In this document: positions 44,116-53,018 of the stretch, one piece after another
Layout of the letters: each line of letters opens with the position of its first letter
How positions within the stretch are numbered: position 1 is the stretch's first letter
Source: CAYSUS01 sp964434165
GTDB taxonomy: Bacteria; Planctomycetota; Planctomycetia; Pirellulales; Thermoguttaceae
Reading direction: 5' to 3'
DNA: 64,000 nucleotides
Assembly (NCBI GenBank): GCA_964434165.1
Contig: CAYSUS010000015.1
Coordinates: 27,280 to 91,279, forward strand
Program-made: the position numbers and the translations under genes
The notes under the pieces: model-generated
Databases searched by the model: none
The model's input: the letters and a program-made list of their open reading frames with translations, nothing else
What the model was told of the DNA's origin: nothing

Positions 44116-46218
44116 CTAGGGAGTGGCAGATACCGGCTGTTTGAGGGGCGGCTCCGGCCGCGCGTCCGTCACCGACTCAGCCGCCGCATGCCGCGGCCTG
44201 TCGGGGTCGGCGGCTTCGATCGAGAGCAATTCCACCGTCAGCTTCTCGGCCTGATCAAGAGTCTCGAAGGTCGTTCCCGGCTGAGCCTTGGTGATGATCA
44301 GGTCGAATGAGCGGGTGCGGCCTGTCTCCTTGATGTCGCGGACGGACTCCAGCCACACTCCCTTTTCGGTCAGGATTTCGCGACGCGGACCGAACTGACG
44401 TCGGTAGTAATGCAGCAGCGGCTTGAAGCGACTAGTCTCCTCGATGCGAACGTAGTTGACCGTGATCGGATCGAGTTTCAAACCCAGCACCGTCTCTTGA
44501 CCCTCGGAGGGCCAAGCGAGCCGATGGAAGCCCAGGACGCGGGCGCCCTCGTGCAGGTCGATGGGAAACCGGTGCTCAAGCGTTGCTTCCGAGGGGCTGG
44601 CCGCGGGAGCGGACCAGTGCTGCCCCTTCGATCGCCAAGCCGTGTCCAATCTTGCCTTAAAGGTCAGGAGAAGGTCGGCCGAGAACTTCACCCACTGCCT
44701 CTCCAGTTCAGCCCGCTTCTCTCTCGCGGCGAGGAGTTCGGGGGCCGCCGTCTTCGTCACCGATTCGTCGAGAGAGCCCGGGGGCACCTGATCCCGAACG
44801 AAGGCCTTCATGGCGAGAAGAAACCCCGGCTCCCACATGGCGCTACCCGCTAGCCCGGCTCTATCCAGCACTCCCGGCCCGTCCTGCCAATTCCGACGCA
44901 ATACGTCTATGATCTCCGATCGCATCGTGTCCACCGGAGCGAGGGCCGCAAGTGCGAGCACTCCTTGTGCATCGCCCAACGAATTGACACGATTCATTCG
45001 GTGCGAGAGAAACGCCAGGAACTCGGGGCCAAGAACCTGCGGTGTCACCCGAGACAGGAATTCGGGATCGGCGAGCACGTCCTCGGGTTTCGGCGCCCGC
45101 TTCTTCTCTCCACCACCACCCTTGCGCGCGGTTTGCCGACGCTCTCGCATAGCCGCACTGAGGGCCGGCGGATCGGGCAATCCCATCAACCGGCGGACGA
45201 TGTCCCGGGTGTAGAGAAGCAAGTACCCTTCGATCTTGCCGCGGGTTGACGCCGGCGTGCGGTATTCCTGGTAAAGGAACACCTGAGCCGGCAGGTTGTC
45301 CAGTCGGGGTTCCTCGATGAGCTTCCACAACTGGGCGTGAGTCTGGCCTGGTGTGGGAAAACTGACGATGTGCCGGGCAAGACGCACGCGGAACCGCTCG
45401 GCCTGATCGATGGGCATGGATTCCAGCACGGACACTCCCACGTTGGTCGCCCTCTCCCGGTTCTTCTCCGTGGACATTCCCGCCGCCCAGTCCACCAACG
45501 CCTTGAACAGAATATCCTCGCTCTCCGTGCGCGGAAGCTCGCCCAGCGCCTCAAGGGCCGCCTGCGTGCCGACTTCCGCGCTGTCTGTGACGAGGCTTCC
45601 AGACAGGATCTCCTCAAGTGCCCGTCGGGCAGGAGTCGTCCCGTTGGCGCTCAGGGCACCTACGATGGCGCGGACGGTCTCGGCGCTTAGCGGTTTCGCC
45701 TTCTTGTCTGCTCTGAGGAGTCGCACAAGTAGCTCCGCCACTTCCTGTTTACCAACGCCAGTCCGTCCCAGGTACTCGGCGGCTTCAGCGAGTTTCGGAT
45801 CTCCCAGCGTCCGGGCGTTGAAGTAGTCCTGGTCCTTCCACTCAGCCACGTCCTCGGGCCGGGGCGGGACTTCGACCTTGGGCTTGGTGGCTGTCTGCTT
45901 TGCGGCCGCCGCCTTCGCCTGTCGTTCCGCCATCGCCGCCTTTCTTTTCTCTTCCCGTTCCTTCTTCTTTCGAGCCTCCTCCGCCTTCTTCTTCTTGTGT
46001 TCTTCCCGCGCCGCCTCCGCTTCTTCGTCCCGCTCCTTCTGCTGCTCGGCGATGAGTTGGTCGAGCTCTTTGCCTGAGACGCGATACCTGATTCGCGAAC
46101 TCGGACTTGAACTACACCCGCACCCCCCGCACCCACCACACCCCCCGCCCGTGGCCAGCACGGCCATCATCACGGCAGCGAACCACTGCCAGGTTCGCTT
46201 GTTGCAGCGGAGGACCAT
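44116..46218 (-). CDS. Lys-rich coiled-coil, HEAT-like exported protein of unknown function
   Basis: A 700-residue protein. N-terminal signal-like segment (WQWFAAVMMAVLATGGGCGG CG) with several Cys suggests a lipoprotein, though no Cys has a perfect lipobox. Residues 45-125 are a highly charged coiled coil (EAAREEHKKKKAEEARKKKE). About 125-330 has HEAT-like helical pairs (AEAAEYLGRTGVGKQEVAEL, ETVRAIVGALSANGTTPARR). The remainder is mixed, ending in a domain of unknown family. ATG 46218 is chosen as the start of the hydrophobic segment; an upstream in-frame ATG near 46305 is possible. Last gene of the DUF1573-PilM operon; may be an envelope scaffold. Confidence 0.7.
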   Translation of the reverse strand: MVLRCNKRTWQWFAAVMMAVLATGGGCGGCGGCGCSSSPSSRIRYRVSGKELDQLIAEQQKERDEEAEAAREEHKKKKAEEARKKKEREEKRKAAMAERQAKAAAAKQTATKPKVEVPPRPEDVAEWKDQDYFNARTLGDPKLAEAAEYLGRTGVGKQEVAELLVRLLRADKKAKPLSAETVRAIVGALSANGTTPARRALEEILSGSLVTDSAEVGTQAALEALGELPRTESEDILFKALVDWAAGMSTEKNRERATNVGVSVLESMPIDQAERFRVRLARHIVSFPTPGQTHAQLWKLIEEPRLDNLPAQVFLYQEYRTPASTRGKIEGYLLLYTRDIVRRLMGLPDPPALSAAMRERRQTARKGGGGEKKRAPKPEDVLADPEFLSRVTPQVLGPEFLAFLSHRMNRVNSLGDAQGVLALAALAPVDTMRSEIIDVLRRNWQDGPGVLDRAGLAGSAMWEPGFLLAMKAFVRDQVPPGSLDESVTKTAAPELLAAREKRAELERQWVKFSADLLLTFKARLDTAWRSKGQHWSAPAASPSEATLEHRFPIDLHEGARVLGFHRLAWPSEGQETVLGLKLDPITVNYVRIEETSRFKPLLHYYRRQFGPRREILTEKGVWLESVRDIKETGRTRSFDLIITKAQPGTTFETLDQAEKLTVELLSIEAADPDRPRHAAAESVTDARPEPPLKQPVSATP

Positions 46219-46374
46219 ATGCTCAATCGCGGAGTCCTCTACTCCGCTCTTCCGGCTGCCGTCGCGGTGAGGCGTAGCGATCACGAGTCCATCTCCCTTC
46301 TCCATTCGACCAATCACTCGACGCCAGACTGTGCGTCGACAAGGTGCCACCCTTTCAAACAAGCAACGCGACCG

Positions 46375-48951
46375 CTACCGCCCCAGCCAGAGATAGCGCA
46401 GCAAGCCGTGCATGCGAAACCCGCCGCCCACGCCGTACACGGCCGCGATCCGTCGATGGCCCCGCGCCTGTGCGTGGACCTCAAAGGCGTCGCGGATCTC
46501 GTCCACGAACTCCTCGAACAAGGGCTCGATCACCTTGCAGCATTCGCTGTACGACTCGGCCGTGGTCAGGTCCCGCTTCATCTCCTCGGCCTGGGCTACG
46601 GTGAGCCGGAAATGCTGAAGGAGGGACTTGGTGATGTTTTGCGACCCGAAACCCGTGCCGCGGAACCAGGCGTACTGCGGCGAGCTGACCACGAAATTCG
46701 TGACGTCGCTTCCCAGGTCGACCACGGCCACGGGCGGGCTCTTGGCCGCCGCCTGGCCGTTGCTCCCCGACTCATAGCGGTCATAACGGATGAAGTTGTG
46801 CAAGGCCAGGCAGTCGCTCTGGACCATGTCCACGTTCAGGCCCGCATTGCTGAACCGCGCCAAGTGGTCCTTCAGAAGGAACCGTTTGGCGGCGACGACC
46901 GCGACGTGGATGTCGCCGGACGACGCGGTGTTCTCCGCCTCGTCGTCGAGCAGCTCGTATCCCCAGACGAGATCGTCCAGCGACATGGGGAGCTGGCGCC
47001 GGGCCTCGTATTCGATCACCCGCGGCAGCTTCTTGTTGTCGATCCGCGGCATCTTCAACTCGCGGATCAACACCGTGCGGCCGGGCAACCCCGCGCACAG
47101 GCGCTCGGCCTTGACCTCGTTGCGCGAGCAGAAGGTCTTCAATGTCTCGGCGATGAGCGTCTTCCGCTCCTCGTCGTTGACGGCTTGGCCGAGCAGCTTG
47201 CGGTGCTCGATCGCGTCGCAGGCCACCATCGTCACCGAACGGTCCGCTCCCTCGGCCACGAGCTTGACGGCCTTCAGCCCGCTGGAGCTCAGGTCCAGCC
47301 CCCAAGCCGACTGGGCGGGCCGCTTCCACAGAATCGGCCCGGAGACAAGCTGGCTCATCCGCCCAACCAGGCCCTGGCCCTCGCGCAGCACGAGGTTGGT
47401 ATGCACGGGGCCTAGCCCAAGCCCCTGAAGGGCCAAACCGCACGCCGCGTAGAGCTGCCCTGGATGCTCACGGACGTTCGGGCGCGAGGCCTCGTTGATG
47501 GCGATCTGCCGGAAGTCGGTCAGCCACTCCACGGGGAGGCCGAGATGCGTTCGCGGAGGGGGCTTGGTCCACGGCACGGGCCGCACGCTGGCGGACTCGG
47601 CCGCCCGCCTGGTGCGGCTGGCCAGTTCTTCGCAAAGCTTGGCCACGCGCACGTCCTTCGGGGCGAGCTTCTCCAGCCGCTCGGCGACGCCGATGAGGGT
47701 CTGATCCACCACGGGCGAGGTTCGCAAGGCATCGAACAGGCGCACCAACTCGGAGAGCTTGCGATGGAACGCCTCGATCTCGGTCGTCCAGGCGGAGCGC
47801 GGAACCTGCTCGACCAGGCGCAAAGCAACCTCGTAGTGGTGCTCCTGCAGTTTCTTCACCGCCATCTGGTAGCGGCGACCACGGAATCGCTCGGCCAACT
47901 GGAGGGCGACCTCGTGGTTGGGTTTCAAGGCGAGGATCTCGCCCACCTTGGGAAGCAGGTCCCCGGTCTGCTTCTCGGCAAGCAGCGTTCGTATCTCCGA
48001 CTCCAGCCGGACGATCTCCTCGATTCGGCCTTGAGCATCCTCGCGCAGCTTCTCCATCTCGCTGGTGCGAAGCGAAGGCGGCACCTTCTCCAGATCGTGG
48101 ATTACGGCCTGGTAGTTGCATTCGGACGTGTGCTGCTTGGCGTCGTGCAGCGCCTCATCGGCCGCCGACCTGCGACTGTCCCTCTCCTCGCGGATCGCCT
48201 CCATCAGCTCGGAGGCTCGCTGGACGGGCTCAACAAGGCGGTGGTGATTCAGTCCGATGATCGGGCTGAGCGTGTCGATGGCCTCGCTGTAGCGGCCCGC
48301 CTCGCGGAACGCCCGGGCCCCTTCAATGGCGGTCTCGATGCGCGTCAGCTCGTCCTGGATGACCAGCGACAAGTTGGCGCCGCAGGCCCCGCAGAACTTC
48401 TCCCCGGACATGCTGAGCGTGCCGCACTTGAAGCAGGGCTCCCAGAGATTCTCGCCGCAATTGGCGCAGAACCTCCGCATCGCCGAGGACGTGAAGCCGC
48501 AGTGGTTGCAGCGGACCGACGCGGCGGTTCCCCGTCCCGTGATCGCGATCGGCGACCCCTGCGGCGCGATCTCCGGGGCGTCCTGCAACCGAAGCGTGAC
48601 ATCGTAGGCGGTCTTGCGGTCGGGGTCGAGGAGGATGGCGATCGCTTCTTCGAGCTCGCTCTGGATCTGCTCCCAGACCTCCTGGGCGGCTTCGAAACGA
48701 TGCGCCTGGAGGGCCATCCGCTGGATCCCGGCGGCCGCCCGGATCGCCTGGACATCGTCTTCCAGCGGCTTCAGGCCCAGCAGTTGATACGCCGTGAGCG
48801 GCCGATGCACCTCGCGCACGTTGAGCCACGCGCGGTAGGGATCGAACCCGGCCGGACCATCTCCCCCAGAAGTCCTGCCCTCCCGGAGGCTCGGCCCAGC
48901 GGCAACTCGCGCGGTCGCTGCGGATGTCTCTGGATCGGAAGACGGGGTCAT
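46375..48951 (-). CDS. J-like/zinc-ribbon/PilM fusion with permuted PilM fold
   Basis: An 858-residue protein. About 37-122 is J-like (FDPYRAWLNVREVHRPLTAY QLLGL ... LLDPDRKTAYD). C148-C151, C162-C165, C173-C176 and C187-C190 form two zinc ribbons. About 200-460 is helical, TPR/coiled-coil. About 469-525 (THLGLPVEWLTDFRQIAINE, LYAACGLALQGLGLGPVHTN) matches the usual C-terminal end of PilM. After it the usual PilM N-terminus begins (SAWGLDLSSSGLKAVKL, 548-564), runs through CSRNEVKAERLCAGLPGRTV, RVIEYEARRQLPMSLDDLVW and VAVVDLGSDVTNFVVSS, and stops at VYGVGGGFRMHGLLRYLWLG. So the actin-like ATPase fold appears circularly permuted. PilM anchors the inner-membrane platform of type IV pili. Confidence 0.85.
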   Translation of the reverse strand: MTPSSDPETSAATARVAAGPSLREGRTSGGDGPAGFDPYRAWLNVREVHRPLTAYQLLGLKPLEDDVQAIRAAAGIQRMALQAHRFEAAQEVWEQIQSELEEAIAILLDPDRKTAYDVTLRLQDAPEIAPQGSPIAITGRGTAASVRCNHCGFTSSAMRRFCANCGENLWEPCFKCGTLSMSGEKFCGACGANLSLVIQDELTRIETAIEGARAFREAGRYSEAIDTLSPIIGLNHHRLVEPVQRASELMEAIREERDSRRSAADEALHDAKQHTSECNYQAVIHDLEKVPPSLRTSEMEKLREDAQGRIEEIVRLESEIRTLLAEKQTGDLLPKVGEILALKPNHEVALQLAERFRGRRYQMAVKKLQEHHYEVALRLVEQVPRSAWTTEIEAFHRKLSELVRLFDALRTSPVVDQTLIGVAERLEKLAPKDVRVAKLCEELASRTRRAAESASVRPVPWTKPPPRTHLGLPVEWLTDFRQIAINEASRPNVREHPGQLYAACGLALQGLGLGPVHTNLVLREGQGLVGRMSQLVSGPILWKRPAQSAWGLDLSSSGLKAVKLVAEGADRSVTMVACDAIEHRKLLGQAVNDEERKTLIAETLKTFCSRNEVKAERLCAGLPGRTVLIRELKMPRIDNKKLPRVIEYEARRQLPMSLDDLVWGYELLDDEAENTASSGDIHVAVVAAKRFLLKDHLARFSNAGLNVDMVQSDCLALHNFIRYDRYESGSNGQAAAKSPPVAVVDLGSDVTNFVVSSPQYAWFRGTGFGSQNITKSLLQHFRLTVAQAEEMKRDLTTAESYSECCKVIEPLFEEFVDEIRDAFEVHAQARGHRRIAAVYGVGGGFRMHGLLRYLWLGR

Positions 48952-49020
48952 GCGCGCTCCGCCAAAGGAAAGCGACCAAAGCGAAAGGGCGATCCGTCAA
49001 GGAGCCATCGGCGGCAGTCC

Positions 49021-50259
49021 TCACCCCCCAATTACGGCGTATGCAACCTTGAACGTCACGTTCGGCGACTCCGGATGATCGGTCTCGATGTTCACTTCGC
49101 CCTTGGCATCGCCCAAGAAGCCACCTTCCGGCGAGCCCCTGGGGATCTCCACCTCGATGCGATAAAGACCCAACTGCGACTTCTCATCGTCTTCATAGGG
49201 TTTCACTCGCACCTTCAGGTAATCGGGCGACGTTGTAATCCGGCGGATGCTCAATCGTCTGTGAGCATCGCTCACTTTCATGGTTAGCACTTCCGTTGCT
49301 CCCCGGTCGGCCCGAACCATACCCATCTGCAGCACCTTGTTCGGAAGAAGATGTTTTCCGAACACTGAGACTGGCTTCGGGGTGCTGCCGATCATCGGGA
49401 AACTGACAGATCTCGACTCCACGCCCGACCCGGGCGGCGCCCCGGTGAAACGCAAGACATGTCGAAAGATACCGGGGGGCAAGGTCTCAGGAAGGTGCAC
49501 AGACACAGCATAGCCCGACCGAGCCTTAAGATCCTCAAGAGCTGCCTCCCCGGCGGGCTCGATGTCCCACCTCGCGCCAGGCAGGGACGAAGTGACTTCG
49601 GAGATCTCGAACTGCTCCCAAACCTGGGAGTAGACCACCAATTGAACTGGACGGTCGTCCGTCTTCAGTCTGCCGAGACAAAGCACTTCAGGGGGCGAGG
49701 CCGCGAGATGCCTCAGGAACTGGCAGTTGATCCGGAAGTGGATCAACTCCCGATCGGGATCGTTGGTGCCAACCGAGGCGGTGTGAGAGAAGTACTCTTC
49801 CCACTCACCTGGGCGCAGCTTGGCCGCAACCTTAACAGCCGCCGAACCGCCGGGAGGGATAGGTTTCTTCGGTACGCTGCTCAAAAAACACGAGCAGGAA
49901 GTGGCGGCCTTCCAAATCTTCAGTGGAGCATCGCCCTCGTTGCGGACGAAGAAGACATGCTCGCACGATTGGTTGGGATCAACGACTCCGAAACTGTGCT
50001 CGACCTCGTCCGTGACGGCTCGCGGCTGAACTCGGCCCTCGAGTTCCTTGGACACCGCGTCGGGGCCCTCGCCCCGCCCATCCTGGCGGCCCGCGCTGTT
50101 CTGGCCGATGCTCTGCCCGTCGTCAACGTCACGCTCGGGTGCCTTACTTGTCGGGTCCCCATTCTCCCGACTTCCCTGGCAGCCAACAGCGCCGAGCAGC
50201 GCCACCCCGAGGGAAACGAGGAGCGGCAAGAGAAGTGTATTCCGGCGGGAAGCACTCAT
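49021..50259 (-). CDS. DUF1573 lipoprotein
   Basis: A 412-residue protein. Signal and lipobox LLGAVGC with C27 as lipid anchor. Asp/Gly/Gln-rich linker to about 75. About 82-185 is a DUF1573 Ig-like domain (EHSFGVVDPNQSCEHVFFVR NEGDAPLKI ... TSCSCF), and two further beta domains follow (VLCLGRLKTDDRPVQLVVYS; VLTMKVSDAHRRLSIRRI). DUF1573 proteins are periplasmic and common in Bacteroidetes and Planctomycetes, roles unknown. The gene is 69 bases upstream of the PilM-like gene, so co-transcription is likely, tying a periplasmic lipoprotein to a cytoplasmic PilM. Confidence 0.85.
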   Translation of the reverse strand: MSASRRNTLLLPLLVSLGVALLGAVGCQGSRENGDPTSKAPERDVDDGQSIGQNSAGRQDGRGEGPDAVSKELEGRVQPRAVTDEVEHSFGVVDPNQSCEHVFFVRNEGDAPLKIWKAATSCSCFLSSVPKKPIPPGGSAAVKVAAKLRPGEWEEYFSHTASVGTNDPDRELIHFRINCQFLRHLAASPPEVLCLGRLKTDDRPVQLVVYSQVWEQFEISEVTSSLPGARWDIEPAGEAALEDLKARSGYAVSVHLPETLPPGIFRHVLRFTGAPPGSGVESRSVSFPMIGSTPKPVSVFGKHLLPNKVLQMGMVRADRGATEVLTMKVSDAHRRLSIRRITTSPDYLKVRVKPYEDDEKSQLGLYRIEVEIPRGSPEGGFLGDAKGEVNIETDHPESPNVTFKVAYAVIGG

Positions 50260-50558
50260 GAGGCGTGCTCGATGCTCAAATCGGGGGTCGTGGATGGCGC
50301 GCCAACTGGTCCGGGAGCCCTTTCTCAGGGCGCGGAACCGAGATTGATGAAGCGTGTCCCGTCTTCCTCAGGGTCGTTCTCGGTGGTTCACAACCTGGAA
50401 CCTGCCACACTAAGGAGCCCGAAAGGAGGGGGAAATAGGAAAAATAGCAACCCGAAGCTAAGCGATTCTTAGTGTCACGTTAGGAAAGTGCAAATGCCAT
50501 TCGACGTGTACGCTACGCCCAACGCCCGCACACAACCGGTCCGCCTCTCACGGCAACA

Positions 50559-51494
50559 TCAAAATTTCAGACGCATCCTCGCGGTGACTCGTTCGGCTAT
50601 TCTAGAGTTGCGGATGTACCATAGCAACCCCGTGGGACCCAGGCAAATCCCCCGCAAGAGCAGCCCGACCGAGGGACGTCCGCCGCCGTGAAACCGCTTC
50701 GCCAGCGCTACGTTCACGTCCGCTGAGAACTGCGCCACGCGAGCTAGCCCCGGACTTCCGAGGTTGGCACGGTGACGGCGAAGAACTGACTGCAGTTGCC
50801 CACGAAATGTGTCCGCGGCACAGCTGCGACGGACCGTCTGCGACGCCCCGTGAATGCGAAAGCAAGCCAACGGCGTCGGGCAGTAGAGGGTCCCTCCGTA
50901 CGATGCCAGCTTCAGCCATAGATCCCAGTCAGCGGTGTACCACAAGTCCTCGTCCATGCCTCCCACCGCGCGAAAGGCCTCACTGCGAAAGACCGGAGCC
51001 GGCATCGCGATGAAATTCTGTACCAGCAGTCGCGGCACAACCAGTGCTGCGGGCAGAGCGCCCCGCTGGGTGGGGAGTGGGCACCGCCACAATCCGAGCC
51101 GGCGCCCTCGGCCATCAATGAACCACACCGGATGGACAACCAAGGCCGCCGAAGGTCGCCGACGAGTGACCTGCGCCAGCGCCGTGAGACGGCCCGGAAG
51201 CCAGCAGTCGTCCTGGTGGAGGATTCCCAGGTATTCCCCCGACGCCAGGGAGAAGCCGAAGTTCGTATTGGCGACCCAGTTGCCGCAGTGCGGTCGTCCC
51301 ACAATCTTCATGGGCAGCCGTTCGGAGAACTCCCGGAGGAGACGCAGGGTCTGATCCGTCGACCCGTCATCGACCGCGATCAGCTCTATTCCCTCGCAAT
51401 GCTGCCGTGCGATCGAATCCAGGCACTCTCGCAAGTAGAGCTGGCCATTGAAGGTGGGCAAAACGATGGATAGCCACGGCCTCGTCACGCTCAT
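50559..51494 (-). CDS. Glycosyltransferase family 2 (GT-A)
   Basis: A 311-residue protein with the GT2 opening LSIVLPTFNGQLYLRECLDS, IELIAVDDGSTDQTLRLL, and the acidic site YLGILHQDDCWLPGRL (D-D after H-Q in place of DxD). WYTADWDLWLKLASYGG matches the acceptor-side motif. It would move a sugar from a nucleotide-sugar to an acceptor in polysaccharide synthesis. Its ATG overlaps the stop of the upstream GT2 gene (ATGA), so the two are translationally coupled. Confidence 0.9.
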   Translation of the reverse strand: MSVTRPWLSIVLPTFNGQLYLRECLDSIARQHCEGIELIAVDDGSTDQTLRLLREFSERLPMKIVGRPHCGNWVANTNFGFSLASGEYLGILHQDDCWLPGRLTALAQVTRRRPSAALVVHPVWFIDGRGRRLGLWRCPLPTQRGALPAALVVPRLLVQNFIAMPAPVFRSEAFRAVGGMDEDLWYTADWDLWLKLASYGGTLYCPTPLACFRIHGASQTVRRSCAADTFRGQLQSVLRRHRANLGSPGLARVAQFSADVNVALAKRFHGGGRPSVGLLLRGICLGPTGLLWYIRNSRIAERVTARMRLKF

Positions 51495-52762
51495 GCCCGT
51501 CGCGATCGCTCACGCGGCAAGTCCAGGATGCCGACCAGGAACGAGGCGAAGACCACTTCGACCCCGAGCGTCATCAGCGTACATGCCAGGATCCATCGCG
51601 CGGGCGATGGCCCAGGAAACGCGAGGGTCCTGAACCAATGCACAAGCACGGGCATTCCCAGCACGCAAGACGCCAACACCAGGCCCGATCCCAGGAGAAG
51701 TCCATGCTCTACCTTGAACATCGAGAGGATCCTGCCGACTCGAGGATCCTCGAAAACGGGATCGACCTGATGGGTATACAGCTTCGCCAGGAAACCGAAG
51801 ACCACGAGATGGCAGCCGACGATCGAAAGCAAGGCGGCCGTGAACATGAAATTCGGGCCGAATGGCCCGGTAAACACTCCGTACCCCGCCAACAGCGCCA
51901 CGGGAATAGCCACGAGCCCCGCGATCATCAGCATCAGGCCCGGGAGGATGAACAGGAAGGCGGGGCTGCACATGAGCATGAACCGCAAATGCCGCCAACC
52001 ATCCCGGAAGCTTCGGAGATGAGGACGCCGGTCCCGACCGTCGGGCCAGAGGGTAATAGGAATCTCCTCGATGCGGAGGCCCGCCCTCGCGCTCTTGATC
52101 ACGATCTCGCTCGCCAACTCCATCCCGGGCATCTGCAGGTTCATCCGTCGACAGGCGTCCCTGGTGAAGCCTCGCATGCCGCAGTGCGAGTCGCCCACCC
52201 CGGTGTGGAAGAGCAGGTTCAGGAACCAGCTCAGAGCAGGATTTCCGACCCACCGATGGAGCCAAGGCATCGCCCCCGGCTTGATCTCGCCGGAAAGGCG
52301 ATTGCCCATGACCAGATCCGCCCCCGCGCGAAGGCGCTCGAGAAACCTCCCGAGATCGGTCAGATCGTAGCTGTCATCACAGTCGGCCATGATGATGTAC
52401 CGACCTCGGGCTTCGGAAAACCCCCGGCGCAGTGCATTGCCGTACCCGCGCAAGGGCTCCTCAACGACCCGCGCGCCGCACTCCCTGGCCACCTCGACGC
52501 TACGATCCGTCGATCCGTTGTCAACGACGACAACCTCCCCGTCGATGCCCAATTCGACCATCGTCTTATGGGCTTTTTCGACACAGACTGCGACGGTCTG
52601 CTCCTCATCCAAACAGGGCATGACGACCGACAATTCCACGTGCGGAAGGCCGGCGCCAGGAAGGCTGCGGGAAGGTTCGGGCACCCGCTCGCCCGTCTCG
52701 TGTGCAATCAGCGCACTAGAACCTGAGGGGCGTCGGGTGTCGCGCAGGGCGGCGCTAGACAT
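51491..52762 (-). CDS. Membrane GT2 glycosyltransferase (DPM/GtrB-like)
   Basis: A 423-residue protein. N-terminal GT-A domain: ELSVVMPCLDEEQTVAVCV, GEVVVVDNGSTDRSVEVARE, YIIMADCDDSYDLTDLGRFL, and GDSHCGMRGFTRDACR. C-terminal membrane region with four to five helices from about 265 (AFLFILPGLMLMIAGLVAIP, FMFTAALLSIVGCHLVVFGF). This architecture is that of polyprenyl-phosphate sugar synthases. ATG 52762 is preferred over TTG 52810. It is the first gene of a two-gene operon. Confidence 0.88.
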   Translation of the reverse strand: MSSAALRDTRRPSGSSALIAHETGERVPEPSRSLPGAGLPHVELSVVMPCLDEEQTVAVCVEKAHKTMVELGIDGEVVVVDNGSTDRSVEVARECGARVVEEPLRGYGNALRRGFSEARGRYIIMADCDDSYDLTDLGRFLERLRAGADLVMGNRLSGEIKPGAMPWLHRWVGNPALSWFLNLLFHTGVGDSHCGMRGFTRDACRRMNLQMPGMELASEIVIKSARAGLRIEEIPITLWPDGRDRRPHLRSFRDGWRHLRFMLMCSPAFLFILPGLMLMIAGLVAIPVALLAGYGVFTGPFGPNFMFTAALLSIVGCHLVVFGFLAKLYTHQVDPVFEDPRVGRILSMFKVEHGLLLGSGLVLASCVLGMPVLVHWFRTLAFPGPSPARWILACTLMTLGVEVVFASFLVGILDLPRERSRRA

Positions 52763-53018
52763 TGATGCGTTCCGTGCTGCTTCGCGTTCGGGACCCGGGA
52801 CGAACCCCAAAATTCTCTCCGACCCTGGTTAGCGGACAACCGCCGTCTTGTTAGGTTTCTGTCAGGCCGCGCCCTGGATGCTGGGGCCAAGCGGGAGGTG
52901 ACGCCCGCAACGTGGGGGCCTGAGGCCGTTCAGTCCTCTCAACTAAGCAGCGGCAAGCTGCCTTGGCGAGCCCTCCGTGCTAATCGTTCGCTAACAGTCG
53001 CTCGGTTAGATAGGCAGC

